DNA from: Sphingobacterium prati
GTDB lineage: Bacteria; Bacteroidota; Bacteroidia; Sphingobacteriales; Sphingobacteriaceae
Direction of reading: 5' to 3'
Assembly (NCBI RefSeq): GCF_013167215.1
Contig: NZ_JABJWY010000035.1
Span: forward strand, 217,753-281,752
Length of the DNA stretch: 64,000 bases
The translations under genes were made by a program, and so were the position numbers. The notes below the pieces were generated by a model. That model searched no databases. It was not told the DNA's origin and saw nothing but the letters and a program-made list of their open reading frames with translations. This document shows, piece after piece, positions 17,043 to 26,341 of the stretch (positions are counted from its first letter, which is position 1; every line of letters starts with the position of its first letter).

Positions 17043-18365
17043 ATGCAAGAAAACGAAAGATCAGCCGCAATACTGCGCGAGAATGCAAAATGGATACCAG
17101 GAGGTGTGGTATCGTTGAACAGAAAGTCGGATCCCAATATCTGCTTCGTTAAGGGAAATGGGAGCCGTGTTGAAGATATCGACGGAAATAGTTATATCGA
17201 TTATCAAGCTGGATTTGCAGCTTCCTTTCTTGGTCATAATGATCCGGATGTCAATGCTGCGGTATTGAAGACGCTTCAGGAACAGCAGGTACTGATGGGA
17301 GCAGGTCCTACTTTATTGGAAGGGGAGTTTGCGGAACTATTTTGTGCATCAGTTCCCAATGCTGAGAGTGTGCAGATCACGACAACGGGATCTGAGGCCA
17401 CTTATCATGCGATCCGGATTGCCCGTGCGGTGACGGGACGCGATCATATCATCGTCATGCAAGGCGGATACAATGGTTGGCATAATGATGTCGCTTGTAA
17501 TGTAATTAGCCAAAAAGCTGATATCGGACCTTATCAAACTCCCGGTGAATATCCATTTGACTCACTGAGTGCCGGCGTTCCCAAGAACCACAGTGAGCTG
17601 GTACATGTGATCAATTACAACGATTTGGATAGTGTTCGTTATGTGCTGCAGAAATATTCGGTGGCCTGCATCTTGTTGGAACCTATTTTACAGAATATCG
17701 GTATCGTTAAACCGCAAGCGGGATATCTGGAAGGTCTTCGTAAGCTTGCGGATGAGCAGGGTTTCTTATTGATCTTTGATGAGGTAAAGACTGGCTTCAG
17801 ACATGCTTTAGGTGGTTATCAATCCATTTGTGGTGTTCAGCCAGATCTTTCCACCTTTGGAAAGGCAGTAGCGAACGGCTATCCTCTAGGAGTAATTGCA
17901 GGAAAGAAGAAGTACATGGATTATTTTGTCGATCCAGATAAAGCCAAGCGCGTCATGATTGCGGGAACATTCAATGCTTTTCCACTGACAACAGCCGCAG
18001 CAATCGCAACATTGAAAAAACTTTCTAGTCCTGAACACCAAGTCTATAAGCATGTTGAACATCTGGGTGCACGCTTGGAACAGGGATATCAGGAAATATT
18101 TCCTAAATTAGGTGTACCATTTTATGTTGCTCGTCAAGGCTCCGCCTTCTGTACTTACTTTATGGATCATGCGCCGCTTAATTTTCACGATATTCTGGAT
18201 AATCATGATTTCGAATTGGATATCCGCTACCGCAAAAATCTCATAAAAGAAGGAATCTTTAATTTCCCGGCTGCAATTAAGCAGGGAAGTATTTCCTTTG
18301 CGCATACGGAAGATGATATTGACCGGACCTTAGAAGCGACAGCACGTGTAATAAAAACTTTGTAA
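17043..18365 (+). CDS. Class III PLP-dependent aminotransferase, glutamate-1-semialdehyde aminomutase-like
   Basis: A 440-aa PLP enzyme of the class III family, closest in layout to glutamate-1-semialdehyde 2,1-aminomutases. Visible are the cofactor contacts (TTGSEATYHAIRIARA), the Asp pair partner (LIFDEVKTGFR) and the PLP lysine (STFGKAVANGYPLG). Haem biosynthesis is unlikely because it heads a catabolic operon. It may transaminate or shift an amino group on an amino-sugar-derived or keto acid. The start at 17043 fits the family (MQENERSAAILRENAKWIPGG). An in-frame ATG at 16968 lies at the expected transcription start and adds an atypical 25-residue extension. Confidence 0.85.
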   Translation: MQENERSAAILRENAKWIPGGVVSLNRKSDPNICFVKGNGSRVEDIDGNSYIDYQAGFAASFLGHNDPDVNAAVLKTLQEQQVLMGAGPTLLEGEFAELFCASVPNAESVQITTTGSEATYHAIRIARAVTGRDHIIVMQGGYNGWHNDVACNVISQKADIGPYQTPGEYPFDSLSAGVPKNHSELVHVINYNDLDSVRYVLQKYSVACILLEPILQNIGIVKPQAGYLEGLRKLADEQGFLLIFDEVKTGFRHALGGYQSICGVQPDLSTFGKAVANGYPLGVIAGKKKYMDYFVDPDKAKRVMIAGTFNAFPLTTAAAIATLKKLSSPEHQVYKHVEHLGARLEQGYQEIFPKLGVPFYVARQGSAFCTYFMDHAPLNFHDILDNHDFELDIRYRKNLIKEGIFNFPAAIKQGSISFAHTEDDIDRTLEATARVIKTL

Positions 18366-18373
18366 CCCTGACT

Positions 18374-19552
18374 ATGAAAATAACCGCTATCGAAACCTTT
18401 GTATGCCATGCGCGCATGCGAAATTGGATTTTTGTTAAAGTTGTAACCGATCAGCCCGGACTTTGGGGCTGGGGTGAGGCTACATTGGAGTGGCATACAC
18501 AAAGCGTCGTTGGTGCAATTAAAGATATTTCCCAGCTGTTGGTCGGCGAGGACCCGCGTCGCATTGAGTATCTGTGGCAGATGATGTACCGTCAGCATTT
18601 TTGGCATGGGAACGGAATTGTCCGCGGAACGGCAATCAGTGGTATTGATATTGCCCTATGGGATATTTTAGGTAAAATTCATAATGTGCCCTGTCATGAA
18701 TTGTGGGGTGGTCGAGTACGGGATTATATCCGTCTCTATTGTCATTTGGGAGGTGGCCGAATGGAAGATTTTTACGAAACAGCACCTGACGACGCTAAAC
18801 GTTTTGGCGATCTTGCCTTAAAGGCCGTTGATGAAGGTTTTACGGCTTTTAAATCCATGGCTGTTCCGGAAACGATGTCCCTGGAAGGGCTTCGTCCGAT
18901 TAAATATGCTGAAGCCTGTGTAAAGGCAATGCGCGATGCCGTGGGTGATGATATCGATATTATGGTAGATTGCCATGCACGTCCTAGTCCGCGCATGGGA
19001 ATGCAATTTGCCAAAGCGCTAGAACCTTATGGTCTGTACTTTTTTGAGGAGCCATGCTGGCCCGAAACCATGGAGGATATTGCCCTGATCCAACGGGCGG
19101 TAGCGACACCTATCGCTTCTGGCGAACGCCTGATCGGTGTGCATGCTTTTAGGGATATGCTTGAAAAACGTGCGGTAAGTGTTATTCAGCCTGATATTAC
19201 ACATTGCGGTGGATTATCTGAAGCCCGTAAAATAGCGGCTTTGGCAGATGCTTATCGTGTGTCTATGGCGCCTCATAATCCACAGGGACCTGTAAGCACA
19301 GCTGCCTCTATCGAGTTGGGCTTCGCAACACCATCGTACATTATCTGTGAAAGTGTTCACAAAGATGTTGAGTGGCGTCAAGATGTCGTCAGTGAAGGAT
19401 TTACGGTACAGGAAAAAGGCCGTATTGTCCTCCCGAATACTAGGGCCGGTCTGGGTATTGAAATCAATGAAGAAGAAGTGAAAAAGCATCCCTTTCAACA
19501 GGAAATTTTACAGCGTACATTTTACAAAGATGGTAGTGTTGGTGACTGGTAG
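18374..19552 (+). CDS. Mandelate racemase/enolase-superfamily acid-sugar dehydratase (galactonate dehydratase-like)
   Basis: A 392-aa enolase-superfamily enzyme. An N-terminal capping domain with RGTAISGIDIALWDILGK leads to a TIM barrel with metal ligands in VDCHARPSP (Asp, with the His typical of galactonate dehydratases two residues on), FFEEPCWPE (Glu) and SGERL (Glu). Catalytic APHNPQGPV (His) and YIICE (Glu) follow. This is the layout of D-galactonate-type dehydratases, which turn an aldonic acid into a 2-keto-3-deoxy acid. That product could feed the DapA-type aldolase at 2574. Starts 8 bases after the aminotransferase stop. Exact sugar acid uncertain. Confidence 0.88.
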   Translation: MKITAIETFVCHARMRNWIFVKVVTDQPGLWGWGEATLEWHTQSVVGAIKDISQLLVGEDPRRIEYLWQMMYRQHFWHGNGIVRGTAISGIDIALWDILGKIHNVPCHELWGGRVRDYIRLYCHLGGGRMEDFYETAPDDAKRFGDLALKAVDEGFTAFKSMAVPETMSLEGLRPIKYAEACVKAMRDAVGDDIDIMVDCHARPSPRMGMQFAKALEPYGLYFFEEPCWPETMEDIALIQRAVATPIASGERLIGVHAFRDMLEKRAVSVIQPDITHCGGLSEARKIAALADAYRVSMAPHNPQGPVSTAASIELGFATPSYIICESVHKDVEWRQDVVSEGFTVQEKGRIVLPNTRAGLGIEINEEEVKKHPFQQEILQRTFYKDGSVGDW

Positions 19553-19565
19553 ATTTTAAGTAGAT

Positions 19566-20336
19566 ATGAGAGCAGAATATAAAAACAAAGTGGTTTTGAT
19601 CAGTGGTGGACTTGGTGATATTGGCAGGGCAATAGCCGAGGATTTCCTGATGGCGGAGGCAATTGTCTGTATTGCGGATCGTTTTGCACCAGCGCTTGCG
19701 AAAGAGCGGTGGTCTTTGCTCGATGAATCTCAGACTAACTTATTTTACGATCAGGTAGATGTCACAGATGCTGATCAGGTAGAGTCTTGGGTTGATCGTA
19801 TACAGCGGGAGCTTGGAGCAATAGTGATTTGTATTGCTAATGCGGCCTGCGTCACGATTCAAAACTTTCGGGAACTCAGCAATGCGGCCTGGAAAAATGA
19901 AATGGCGGTCAATCTGGATGGTGCTTTTTTTCTGGCCAATGCCTGTGCTAAATCATTTGTTGCTACTGGTGTTCAGGGAAATATTGTCTTTCTAGGCAGT
20001 TGGGCAGGGCATGCCGTGCATCAGAACCTGCCGGCATACAGCGTTTCCAAAGCTGGATTACGGATGCTTTGTCAAGCCATGGCACTTGAATATGCTATTG
20101 ATGGAATCCGCGTCAACGAAATTGCGCCCGGTTATGTCAATGCGGGGTTGAGTAAAGTGGTTTGGTCCAAGGATGCTACGCTCCAAAAAAAGGCTGCTGC
20201 GGTAGTGCCGCTGGGGGATATACTCGAAGCGGAGGAAATAGCCAAACAGGTGCTTTGGATATGCTCCGACAATTGCAGGCAGATGACGGGTACAAGTATC
20301 ATACTAGATGGCGGCCTCTCATTAATTAGACCCTAG
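19566..20336 (+). CDS. Short-chain dehydrogenase/reductase
   Basis: A 256-aa classical SDR. The cofactor motif is SGGLGDIGRA (about residues 13-22) and the catalytic region contains LGSWAG (Ser) and YSVSK (Tyr/Lys). The C-terminal MTGTSIILDGGLSLI is typical of NAD(P)-dependent sugar and alcohol dehydrogenases. D37 of CIADR in the second strand suggests preference for NAD. It sits 13 bases after the dehydratase and 3 bases before the ceramidase-like gene. It probably oxidises or reduces a sugar or sugar-acid intermediate. Confidence 0.9.
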   Translation: MRAEYKNKVVLISGGLGDIGRAIAEDFLMAEAIVCIADRFAPALAKERWSLLDESQTNLFYDQVDVTDADQVESWVDRIQRELGAIVICIANAACVTIQNFRELSNAAWKNEMAVNLDGAFFLANACAKSFVATGVQGNIVFLGSWAGHAVHQNLPAYSVSKAGLRMLCQAMALEYAIDGIRVNEIAPGYVNAGLSKVVWSKDATLQKKAAAVVPLGDILEAEEIAKQVLWICSDNCRQMTGTSIILDGGLSLIRP

Positions 20337-20339
20337 GCC

Positions 20340-21731
20340 ATGGAACAAAAGGATCCAAGAAAAGAAACAATAGGTGGTTTACAGGCTCAAATTGGACTCG
20401 GTCAATGTGATATCACGCCTACCTTAGGGATCTATTCACGCAATTGGGGGGCAGCTACTTTTGATCAAGCTGTTGGTGTGCACCAACCCTTGTTGATGCA
20501 TTGCCTTTACATGGCGCCTGTTGATTCTCCCCCTGCCATTATATTGACAGCCGACCTGGGTTGGTGGAAAAATGCGGAAGATGAACGGGCATTGCGTTTC
20601 GCATTGCTTGATCATTTCAATCTGACAGCATCACAGCTGGTCTTTACACTTTCACATACGCATGCTGGCCCTGCTATCTGTTCTACGGATATACATCAGC
20701 CCGGAGGGGAGTTAATTCCTCCGTATCTGGAATTCTTAAAAACGCAGGCGATCAGCTGTGTCCAGCAGGCGAAGGATGGCTTATTCGAAGGGAGTTTGCA
20801 TTGGAGTTATGGGGTATGTGATCTGGCCTGTAATCGTGATCTGGAACTTAATGGCGAATATCTCATCGGGTTTAACCCTTTAAAAGAAGCTGATCATACC
20901 TTATTGCTCGGACGTGTGTACGATAACACCGAAAAACTGCAAGCTGTGATCTGCAATTATGCCTGTCACCCGACGAGCTTTGCCCACGAAAATGAACTGC
21001 TTTCCCCGGATTTTGTTGGTGAAATGCGGTATACGGTGGAAGCGGTCTTGAAAGTTCCCTGTTTATTCTTACAGGGTGCATCAGGTGATCTGGCTCCGAA
21101 GCGTCAATATGTCAAAGATCCTGCTTTGGTAGAAGCAAATGGTCGACAGTTGGGCTATGCGGTGCTTTCAACCTTGGTGCAGGAGGATCATATAGGTCAG
21201 CGTTGGGTGTTTGATAAAGCGTTAATTTCAGGAGCACCTTTGGCTTGTTGGAACTTTCAGAAACAGGTATTATCGACTGAATTCAAACAGCTTGTGCATA
21301 CTGTAAACGTACCATACAAAAACCTGCCTAGTCTTGAGGCTATTTTCGAGGAGTACGAAAGCTGTACCGAGCGGGTTATGAAAGACCGCCTTTGGCGAAA
21401 ATATAATACCCGCAAGACCATTGGGGATCAACGGGAAGCAACCATTCCGGTATGGCTCTGGAAAATGGGGGATGCAATTTTGGTGGCCCAGGCCAATGAA
21501 GCATATTCTTGTTACCAGTCGATAATACGGGCTGAATTTCCCAACCATACCATTGTATTTATCAATATCGCCAACGGTTATGTGGGCTACCTCGCGCCAG
21601 CGGAACTCTACGATAAAGATATTTATGCTGTATGGCAAAGCCCTTATGAACGGGGTAGTCTCGAGATACTTATTGAACAAACGAAATTAGGAATTCAAAC
21701 ATTACTGACCGATGAAACTAGATTGGATTGA
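20340..21731 (+). CDS. Neutral ceramidase-like hydrolase
   Basis: A 463-aa protein resembling the N-terminal domain of neutral/alkaline ceramidases. It opens with GLGQCDITPTLG and has the zinc-site-like LSHTHAGPAI, where ceramidases have a THTHSGP-type motif, and a later ASGDLAPKR segment in place of their GDxSPN. It lacks the ceramidase C-terminal domain and any signal peptide, so it is probably cytoplasmic and may hydrolyse an amide other than ceramide. The gene is translationally coupled to the symporter, which overlaps its last 20 bases. Similar proteins are often annotated only as hypothetical. Function in this pathway unknown. Confidence 0.65.
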   Translation: MEQKDPRKETIGGLQAQIGLGQCDITPTLGIYSRNWGAATFDQAVGVHQPLLMHCLYMAPVDSPPAIILTADLGWWKNAEDERALRFALLDHFNLTASQLVFTLSHTHAGPAICSTDIHQPGGELIPPYLEFLKTQAISCVQQAKDGLFEGSLHWSYGVCDLACNRDLELNGEYLIGFNPLKEADHTLLLGRVYDNTEKLQAVICNYACHPTSFAHENELLSPDFVGEMRYTVEAVLKVPCLFLQGASGDLAPKRQYVKDPALVEANGRQLGYAVLSTLVQEDHIGQRWVFDKALISGAPLACWNFQKQVLSTEFKQLVHTVNVPYKNLPSLEAIFEEYESCTERVMKDRLWRKYNTRKTIGDQREATIPVWLWKMGDAILVAQANEAYSCYQSIIRAEFPNHTIVFINIANGYVGYLAPAELYDKDIYAVWQSPYERGSLEILIEQTKLGIQTLLTDETRLD

Positions 21732-23277
21732 TGTCATTATTTTTGCGGTATACATAGTCGGTATCGTCGTATTGGGATTATATGCTTCGAAAAAAAGTTC
21801 CTCCTCCAAACGGGACTATTTTTTGGCTGGTGATAAGTTGCCCTGGTGGATGATCGGAGGGAGTATCATTGCCGCAAATATCAGTAGCCATCATCTTGTC
21901 GGTGCCATGGGAGCGGCCTATAGCCGTGGGTTTGTGGCCATCACCTTGGAATGGGGTGCCATATTGATCGGTTTTAATGCGCTGCTTTGGATATTTCTGC
22001 CTTTCTACATACGTAATGGCTTTTATACAATTCCCGAATATCTTGAAAAAAGATATGGAAATGCCACACGGGTACTCTATGCAATCTTGATTTTATTTAC
22101 CTACGTTTTCGTAGAAATCGGTGCAGTGCTCTATCTGGGTGGACTCTCTTTACATGCTTTATTTGGTATTCCCATTCTGTATAGTATTTTCGGAATGGCA
22201 ATTTTGACGGGATTGTATACGGTGTTAGGAGGGTTGAAGGCAGTTATCTGGACTGAAATGGTGCAACTTGTTATTCTGGTGCTTGGTGGTGTCGTGTTGA
22301 CCTTTGCTACCATCAATGCGGCAGGCGGATTTCAGTCAGTCGTGGAATCATCCAAAGACTGGAAGATGTTTTATCCAGCTTCCGATACAGACTTTCCTTG
22401 GACAATGTATCTAGGCGGTTTGCTATGTATCAGTGTATTCTACTGTGCGACCAATCAATTTATTGTACAGCGCGTATTGGCAGCAAAAAATGAATGGCAT
22501 GGCCGTATGGGAGTTATTTTCGGTGATTACCTTAAATTTCTGGTCCCTCTGATTATAACGATCCCAGCTTTGGTGGCGCCTAAATTTTTACCGCATTTAG
22601 ATCAGCCGGACCTATTATTTGCGACGCTGGTAGAAACACTATTGCCTAAAGGGCTGATCGGTCTGGTTATGGCTGGTCTTATCTCTGCGATTATGTCTCA
22701 TATTTCCGGCGCTATAAATTCTTGTACAACCATACTCACAGTAGATATTTACAGTCAGTACATCAATAAAAACGCCTCTGATGAGCAAGCAATCCGTTTT
22801 GGTAAACGTGCTGGAGTCGTTATTATTGTGCTTGGTATTATGAGTGCTGTGGTATTGATTAGTTATTCCGACAAACCAGTATTCCTCTATCTGATGAATT
22901 TGTATGGTTTATTTACACCGGGTATAGCTACCATGTTTCTAATGGGGGTATTTTGGAAACGGACTACGGCACATGGTGCATTGACTGCAGGCTTATTGAC
23001 CATTCCACTTTCGCTGCTCTTGGAATACGTACTTCCAGATATGCCATTTTTTAACAGAACCGGCATTGTGTTCTGGACCTGCATGATCGCCTGTGTGCTG
23101 GTCAGTTTATGTACACCGGCCGTTCCGGAAGCGCGTCTGAAAAACCTGATATTGACACGCGATTCGTTTCAGATGCCCGAAGGGGATCGAGCTTCTTATC
23201 GTGGTTTTCGGAATCCAACCCTCTGGTGGATAATTATTACAGTGATGATACTGTATTTTTATGTGCGTTATTTTTAA
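21712..23277 (+). CDS. Sodium/solute symporter (SSS family, SGLT-like)
   Basis: A 521-aa inner-membrane protein with about 13-14 hydrophobic helices. Family signatures are the KRDYFLAGDKLPWWMIGGSI segment after helix 1, the broken first core helix (AANISSHHLVGAMGAAY), and GLISAIMSHISGAINSCTTI, where Na+-binding Ser/Thr residues lie in SGLT-type proteins. It would import a monosaccharide or sugar acid together with Na+ from the periplasm, after the SusCD and lyase steps. It overlaps the preceding gene by 20 bases. Confidence 0.9.
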   Translation: MKLDWIDVIIFAVYIVGIVVLGLYASKKSSSSKRDYFLAGDKLPWWMIGGSIIAANISSHHLVGAMGAAYSRGFVAITLEWGAILIGFNALLWIFLPFYIRNGFYTIPEYLEKRYGNATRVLYAILILFTYVFVEIGAVLYLGGLSLHALFGIPILYSIFGMAILTGLYTVLGGLKAVIWTEMVQLVILVLGGVVLTFATINAAGGFQSVVESSKDWKMFYPASDTDFPWTMYLGGLLCISVFYCATNQFIVQRVLAAKNEWHGRMGVIFGDYLKFLVPLIITIPALVAPKFLPHLDQPDLLFATLVETLLPKGLIGLVMAGLISAIMSHISGAINSCTTILTVDIYSQYINKNASDEQAIRFGKRAGVVIIVLGIMSAVVLISYSDKPVFLYLMNLYGLFTPGIATMFLMGVFWKRTTAHGALTAGLLTIPLSLLLEYVLPDMPFFNRTGIVFWTCMIACVLVSLCTPAVPEARLKNLILTRDSFQMPEGDRASYRGFRNPTLWWIIITVMILYFYVRYF

Positions 23278-23342
23278 CTTAACTTGTTGGACGATTCCTG
23301 ATGAAGTATCGTGACTGAAATACCTTTTTTATCAATACACCA

Positions 23343-24554
23343 ATGATGAATGCTATGTTGAAAGAATTAGACACCGAAATTGAAGCTATTTTCCCGAAGA
23401 TTGTTGCGATCCGCCGGCATATCCATAAGTACCCTGAGCTGTCTTTTCAGGAATATAAGACGAGTGCCTATATCCGGGAGCGGTTAACCCTGCTCGATAT
23501 TCCATTTAAAGTGGTCGCCAATACAGGTGTGGTTGCCGTACTTGAGGGCGAAAAGTCCTCAAGTGACGATATCGTAGTTTTAAGGGCCGACATTGATGCA
23601 TTACCTATTCACGAGCAGAATGATGTGTTGTATAAGTCCACAAATAAAGGTGTTATGCATGCTTGTGGTCACGATTTTCATACGGCAAATCTATTGGGCG
23701 TAGCTACAGTTTTAAAGGGATATAAAACCGAGTTTTCAGGGAAAATTGTGCTCTTGTTCCAGCCCGCGGAAGAAAAGATCCCCGGTGGTGCGATTCAAAT
23801 CCTGGAGTCCGGTATCTTGGAGTCTTTCGGTGGAAAGATTAAAGCGGTTTTAGGCTTGCACGTCAGTCCGCGTGTACCTTTAGGGAAAATAGGCTTACGC
23901 CCGGGGCGGTTTATGGCTTCAAGTGATGAGTTTTATTTTACCATTAAAGGACGCGGTGGTCATGCGGCCGAGCCGCATCGAGCCGTTGACCCGATTATGA
24001 TTGCCGCTCAGTTGCTGACTACGCTACAGCAGCTGGTCAGCCGTAAGGCAAACCCTGATATCCCATCCGTATTGACTTTTGGTCGTTTTATCGGCGATGG
24101 TGCAGCGAATGTCATTCCCGAGGAGGTTAAGTTGGCTGGTACCTTTCGTACCATGGATGAAACCTGGCGCAAGGAGGCCTTGGAGACTGTTGCTGAAATT
24201 TCGCGCACATTACCTGTAGCCTTGGGAGCGACAGTGGATGTGGAAGTGCGCCATGGGTATCCTGCATTGAATAATGATCCCAAATTGACCCAGCAAGTAA
24301 AAAATATCCTACAAAGGAGCATGGGAAATGAAGTCGTGCAAGATTTGGAAATCTGGATGGCAGCAGAAGATTTTGCTTATTACTCATATCGGTACCCCGC
24401 TTTATTTATGTTGGTGGGAACGAATAATGACAATGTCAATACCCAATATGGGCTTCATAATCCACAGTTCGATCTTGATGAAAAAGCATTTAAGACGGCA
24501 ATTTCGGCTTTGGTGAACAGTGCCATTTCCTTATTAAATGAGTCTAATGGATAG
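23343..24554 (+). CDS. M20-family amidohydrolase (N-acyl-amino acid/aminoacylase type)
   Basis: A 403-aa M20D-type metallohydrolase. Metal motifs are MHACGHDFHT, PAEEKIPGG and the C-terminal AAEDFAYY. The dimerisation domain has GRGGHAAEPHRAVDP. No signal peptide, so cytoplasmic. Family members remove acyl groups (N-acetyl amino acids, hippurate, N-acetyl-diaminopimelate) or cleave small amides. Here it could deacylate an N-acylated breakdown product, which would fit the aminotransferase-like enzyme of the same operon. A 65-base gap separates it from the symporter, and no terminator is seen there. In-frame ATGs at 23346 and 23355 are alternative starts. Confidence 0.88.
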   Translation: MMNAMLKELDTEIEAIFPKIVAIRRHIHKYPELSFQEYKTSAYIRERLTLLDIPFKVVANTGVVAVLEGEKSSSDDIVVLRADIDALPIHEQNDVLYKSTNKGVMHACGHDFHTANLLGVATVLKGYKTEFSGKIVLLFQPAEEKIPGGAIQILESGILESFGGKIKAVLGLHVSPRVPLGKIGLRPGRFMASSDEFYFTIKGRGGHAAEPHRAVDPIMIAAQLLTTLQQLVSRKANPDIPSVLTFGRFIGDGAANVIPEEVKLAGTFRTMDETWRKEALETVAEISRTLPVALGATVDVEVRHGYPALNNDPKLTQQVKNILQRSMGNEVVQDLEIWMAAEDFAYYSYRYPALFMLVGTNNDNVNTQYGLHNPQFDLDEKAFKTAISALVNSAISLLNESNG

Positions 24555-25557
24555 AAAGCATTTCTTACTTTCTTTACTGCCTTTGGGGCTTTCTTTTTAC
24601 ACAAAGGCGGATTTTTCGGAGAAAGGTCTCAACCTGATGTTACCAAAGCCAAAGAAAAAAATCGGTATTATCGGTTTGGACAGTACACATTCCATTGCTT
24701 TTACAAAAGCGATCAATACAGCCAGCGCCGGTAGTGTATATGGGCAATTTTCGGTTGTTGCGGCTTATCCTTATGGCAGTAAAACAATCGCACTTAGCAC
24801 GGAGCGTATCCCCAAGATCGCGGCCGAAATTCAGCAGTATGGCGTCTCTGTCGTTTCCAGTATTGCTCAGCTGCTTGAACAAGTGGATTATGTATTTTTG
24901 GAGACGAACGATGGAAACTTACATTTACAACAGGCTCTTGAAGTCCTCAGGGCTCGAAAACCATTGTTTATCGATAAGCCTATAGCCAATTCATATACCG
25001 ATGCCCTAAAAATATTTGAAGCGGCCCGGAAGTATGGATGTCCCGTTTTTTCCTCCAGTTCATTACGTTACATTGTCGGCCTGCAGGACCTTGATAAAAG
25101 TAAAGTTGTTGGAGCCGATGTTTATAGTCCCGCTGTCACGGATCCGTCGCACAAGGATCTGTATTGGTATGGAATTCATGCGGTGGAAATGTTGTTTGCC
25201 TTAATGGGACCGGGCTGTATAACAGTGCGAACGGTACAAGAAAGTGGGACTTCCATGTACATTGGTCAATGGGATGATGGCCGGATTGCTTCAGTTCGCG
25301 GTATCCGGGAAGGGAAGGATGATTTTGGTGGGACAGTCTTTCTGAAAGATCAGATTGTTCATCTAGGGCAATTTATGGGTTATGGTCCTTTGCTGGATCG
25401 TATACTTCCTTTTTTTCAAACCGGGCAAAGCCCGGTGGATGAACGGGAAACCTTAGCAATTTGTGCTTTTATTGACGCCGCAGAACAGAGTAAATTGAAT
25501 GGTGGCGCCCCCGTTAAACTGCAAAAGCTAGGTTTGCTCGGGGGCGATGTCGTGTAA
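24538..25557 (+). CDS. Gfo/Idh/MocA-family oxidoreductase, probably exported
   Basis: A 339-aa protein (or 336 aa from 24547) with an N-terminal hydrophobic stretch (KHFLLSLLPLGLSFYTKA) resembling a signal peptide. The Rossmann start reads KIGIIGLDSTHS, so the usual GxGxxG is altered to GLDSTH. The substrate-domain motif is IDKPIANS, in place of EKP. A Tyr/His pair occurs in DLYWYGIHAVEML, which carries the family catalytic-type His. Bacteroidota often export such enzymes for sugar processing. It overlaps the M20 gene by 17 bases and ends the operon. Substrate unknown. Confidence 0.8.
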   Translation: MSLMDRKHFLLSLLPLGLSFYTKADFSEKGLNLMLPKPKKKIGIIGLDSTHSIAFTKAINTASAGSVYGQFSVVAAYPYGSKTIALSTERIPKIAAEIQQYGVSVVSSIAQLLEQVDYVFLETNDGNLHLQQALEVLRARKPLFIDKPIANSYTDALKIFEAARKYGCPVFSSSSLRYIVGLQDLDKSKVVGADVYSPAVTDPSHKDLYWYGIHAVEMLFALMGPGCITVRTVQESGTSMYIGQWDDGRIASVRGIREGKDDFGGTVFLKDQIVHLGQFMGYGPLLDRILPFFQTGQSPVDERETLAICAFIDAAEQSKLNGGAPVKLQKLGLLGGDVV

Positions 25558-25564
25558 GGCTTGT

Positions 25565-26242
25565 TTAGTTGCTTGCTACCGTTGTCAAAAGCTCGCTATT
25601 GAAAATAGATCCAGGGGAAATTACTGTTTCCTCCAAAGGGATCCGATTGCCGTAGCGTTCTTTGAGTTTGCTTTTGACCTCGGCGCTACTGAGATCAAAA
25701 TCTTTCAGTTTTTCTAGTTTGCCTACCTCAATTCCGGCACCGCGCTGATAGATTTTCCAGATCAGTTCCGAACAATAGATTTTGTTGTCTGACCATTCGA
25801 ATGTACCATCGTAATTCTTGCCTAAGAATTCTTCCCCGATCCCCTTCATTTTCGCTAAAACGTCTGCCGATAGTACTTTGTCTGCTTCTTTAAGCCTTTT
25901 AATCACATAATGTTTGTTTTTTCCTCTGGCGATCCAGTCTGCTAAACCTGTTACCGTCACGGGTTGAATAGCCTCCAGTACGTAAGGTTTTCCATTCTCA
26001 TGAAAAATAAGACCACAGTGCGAGTAAGGAGAACCCGTGGCTAGTTGTACCGCCTTACACTGAGGCGAGATGGATGACTGGAAGATCATGTCGCCATCTT
26101 TTAACTGAGGTAGCACCGCGCTACTTTTAACTTTTTTGCCTAAAGATCCGCTTTGAGCTTTCGTTGCGTTAATCTGGAAATAAGATCGTCCGATAAGCAT
26201 CGTGCAAACGAGCAACAGGACAAATAAAGCTATTTTTTTCAT
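25565..26242 (-). CDS. YiiX-type permuted NlpC/P60 (papain-like) cysteine hydrolase, exported
   Basis: A 225-aa protein with an N-terminal signal or anchor (MKKIALFVLLLVCTMLIG). The YiiX/YebB C92-type permuted papain fold is shown by GDMIFQSS near the start of the domain, the catalytic His in SPYSHCGLIF and the later catalytic Cys in YCSELIWKIY. Such enzymes are thought to cut amide bonds of cell-wall peptides or lipids. The gene converges on the catabolic operon, with 7 bases between stop codons and no obvious terminator. Confidence 0.85.
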   Translation of the reverse strand: MKKIALFVLLLVCTMLIGRSYFQINATKAQSGSLGKKVKSSAVLPQLKDGDMIFQSSISPQCKAVQLATGSPYSHCGLIFHENGKPYVLEAIQPVTVTGLADWIARGKNKHYVIKRLKEADKVLSADVLAKMKGIGEEFLGKNYDGTFEWSDNKIYCSELIWKIYQRGAGIEVGKLEKLKDFDLSSAEVKSKLKERYGNRIPLEETVISPGSIFNSELLTTVASN

Positions 26243-26341
26243 CAGTATAAATTTTTTAATAGGATCATATAATCTGCTATCATCGTTTATTCCAGCAAGA
26301 TACGAAACGTATCGGTTTGATCTGTGGTAAGCGTTTTTTGT

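Noticed and set aside
26299..26313. Hairpin GATACG-AAA-CGTATC between the YiiX-like and ankyrin-like genes
   Set aside because: Short stem, no T-tract on either strand; could be chance.
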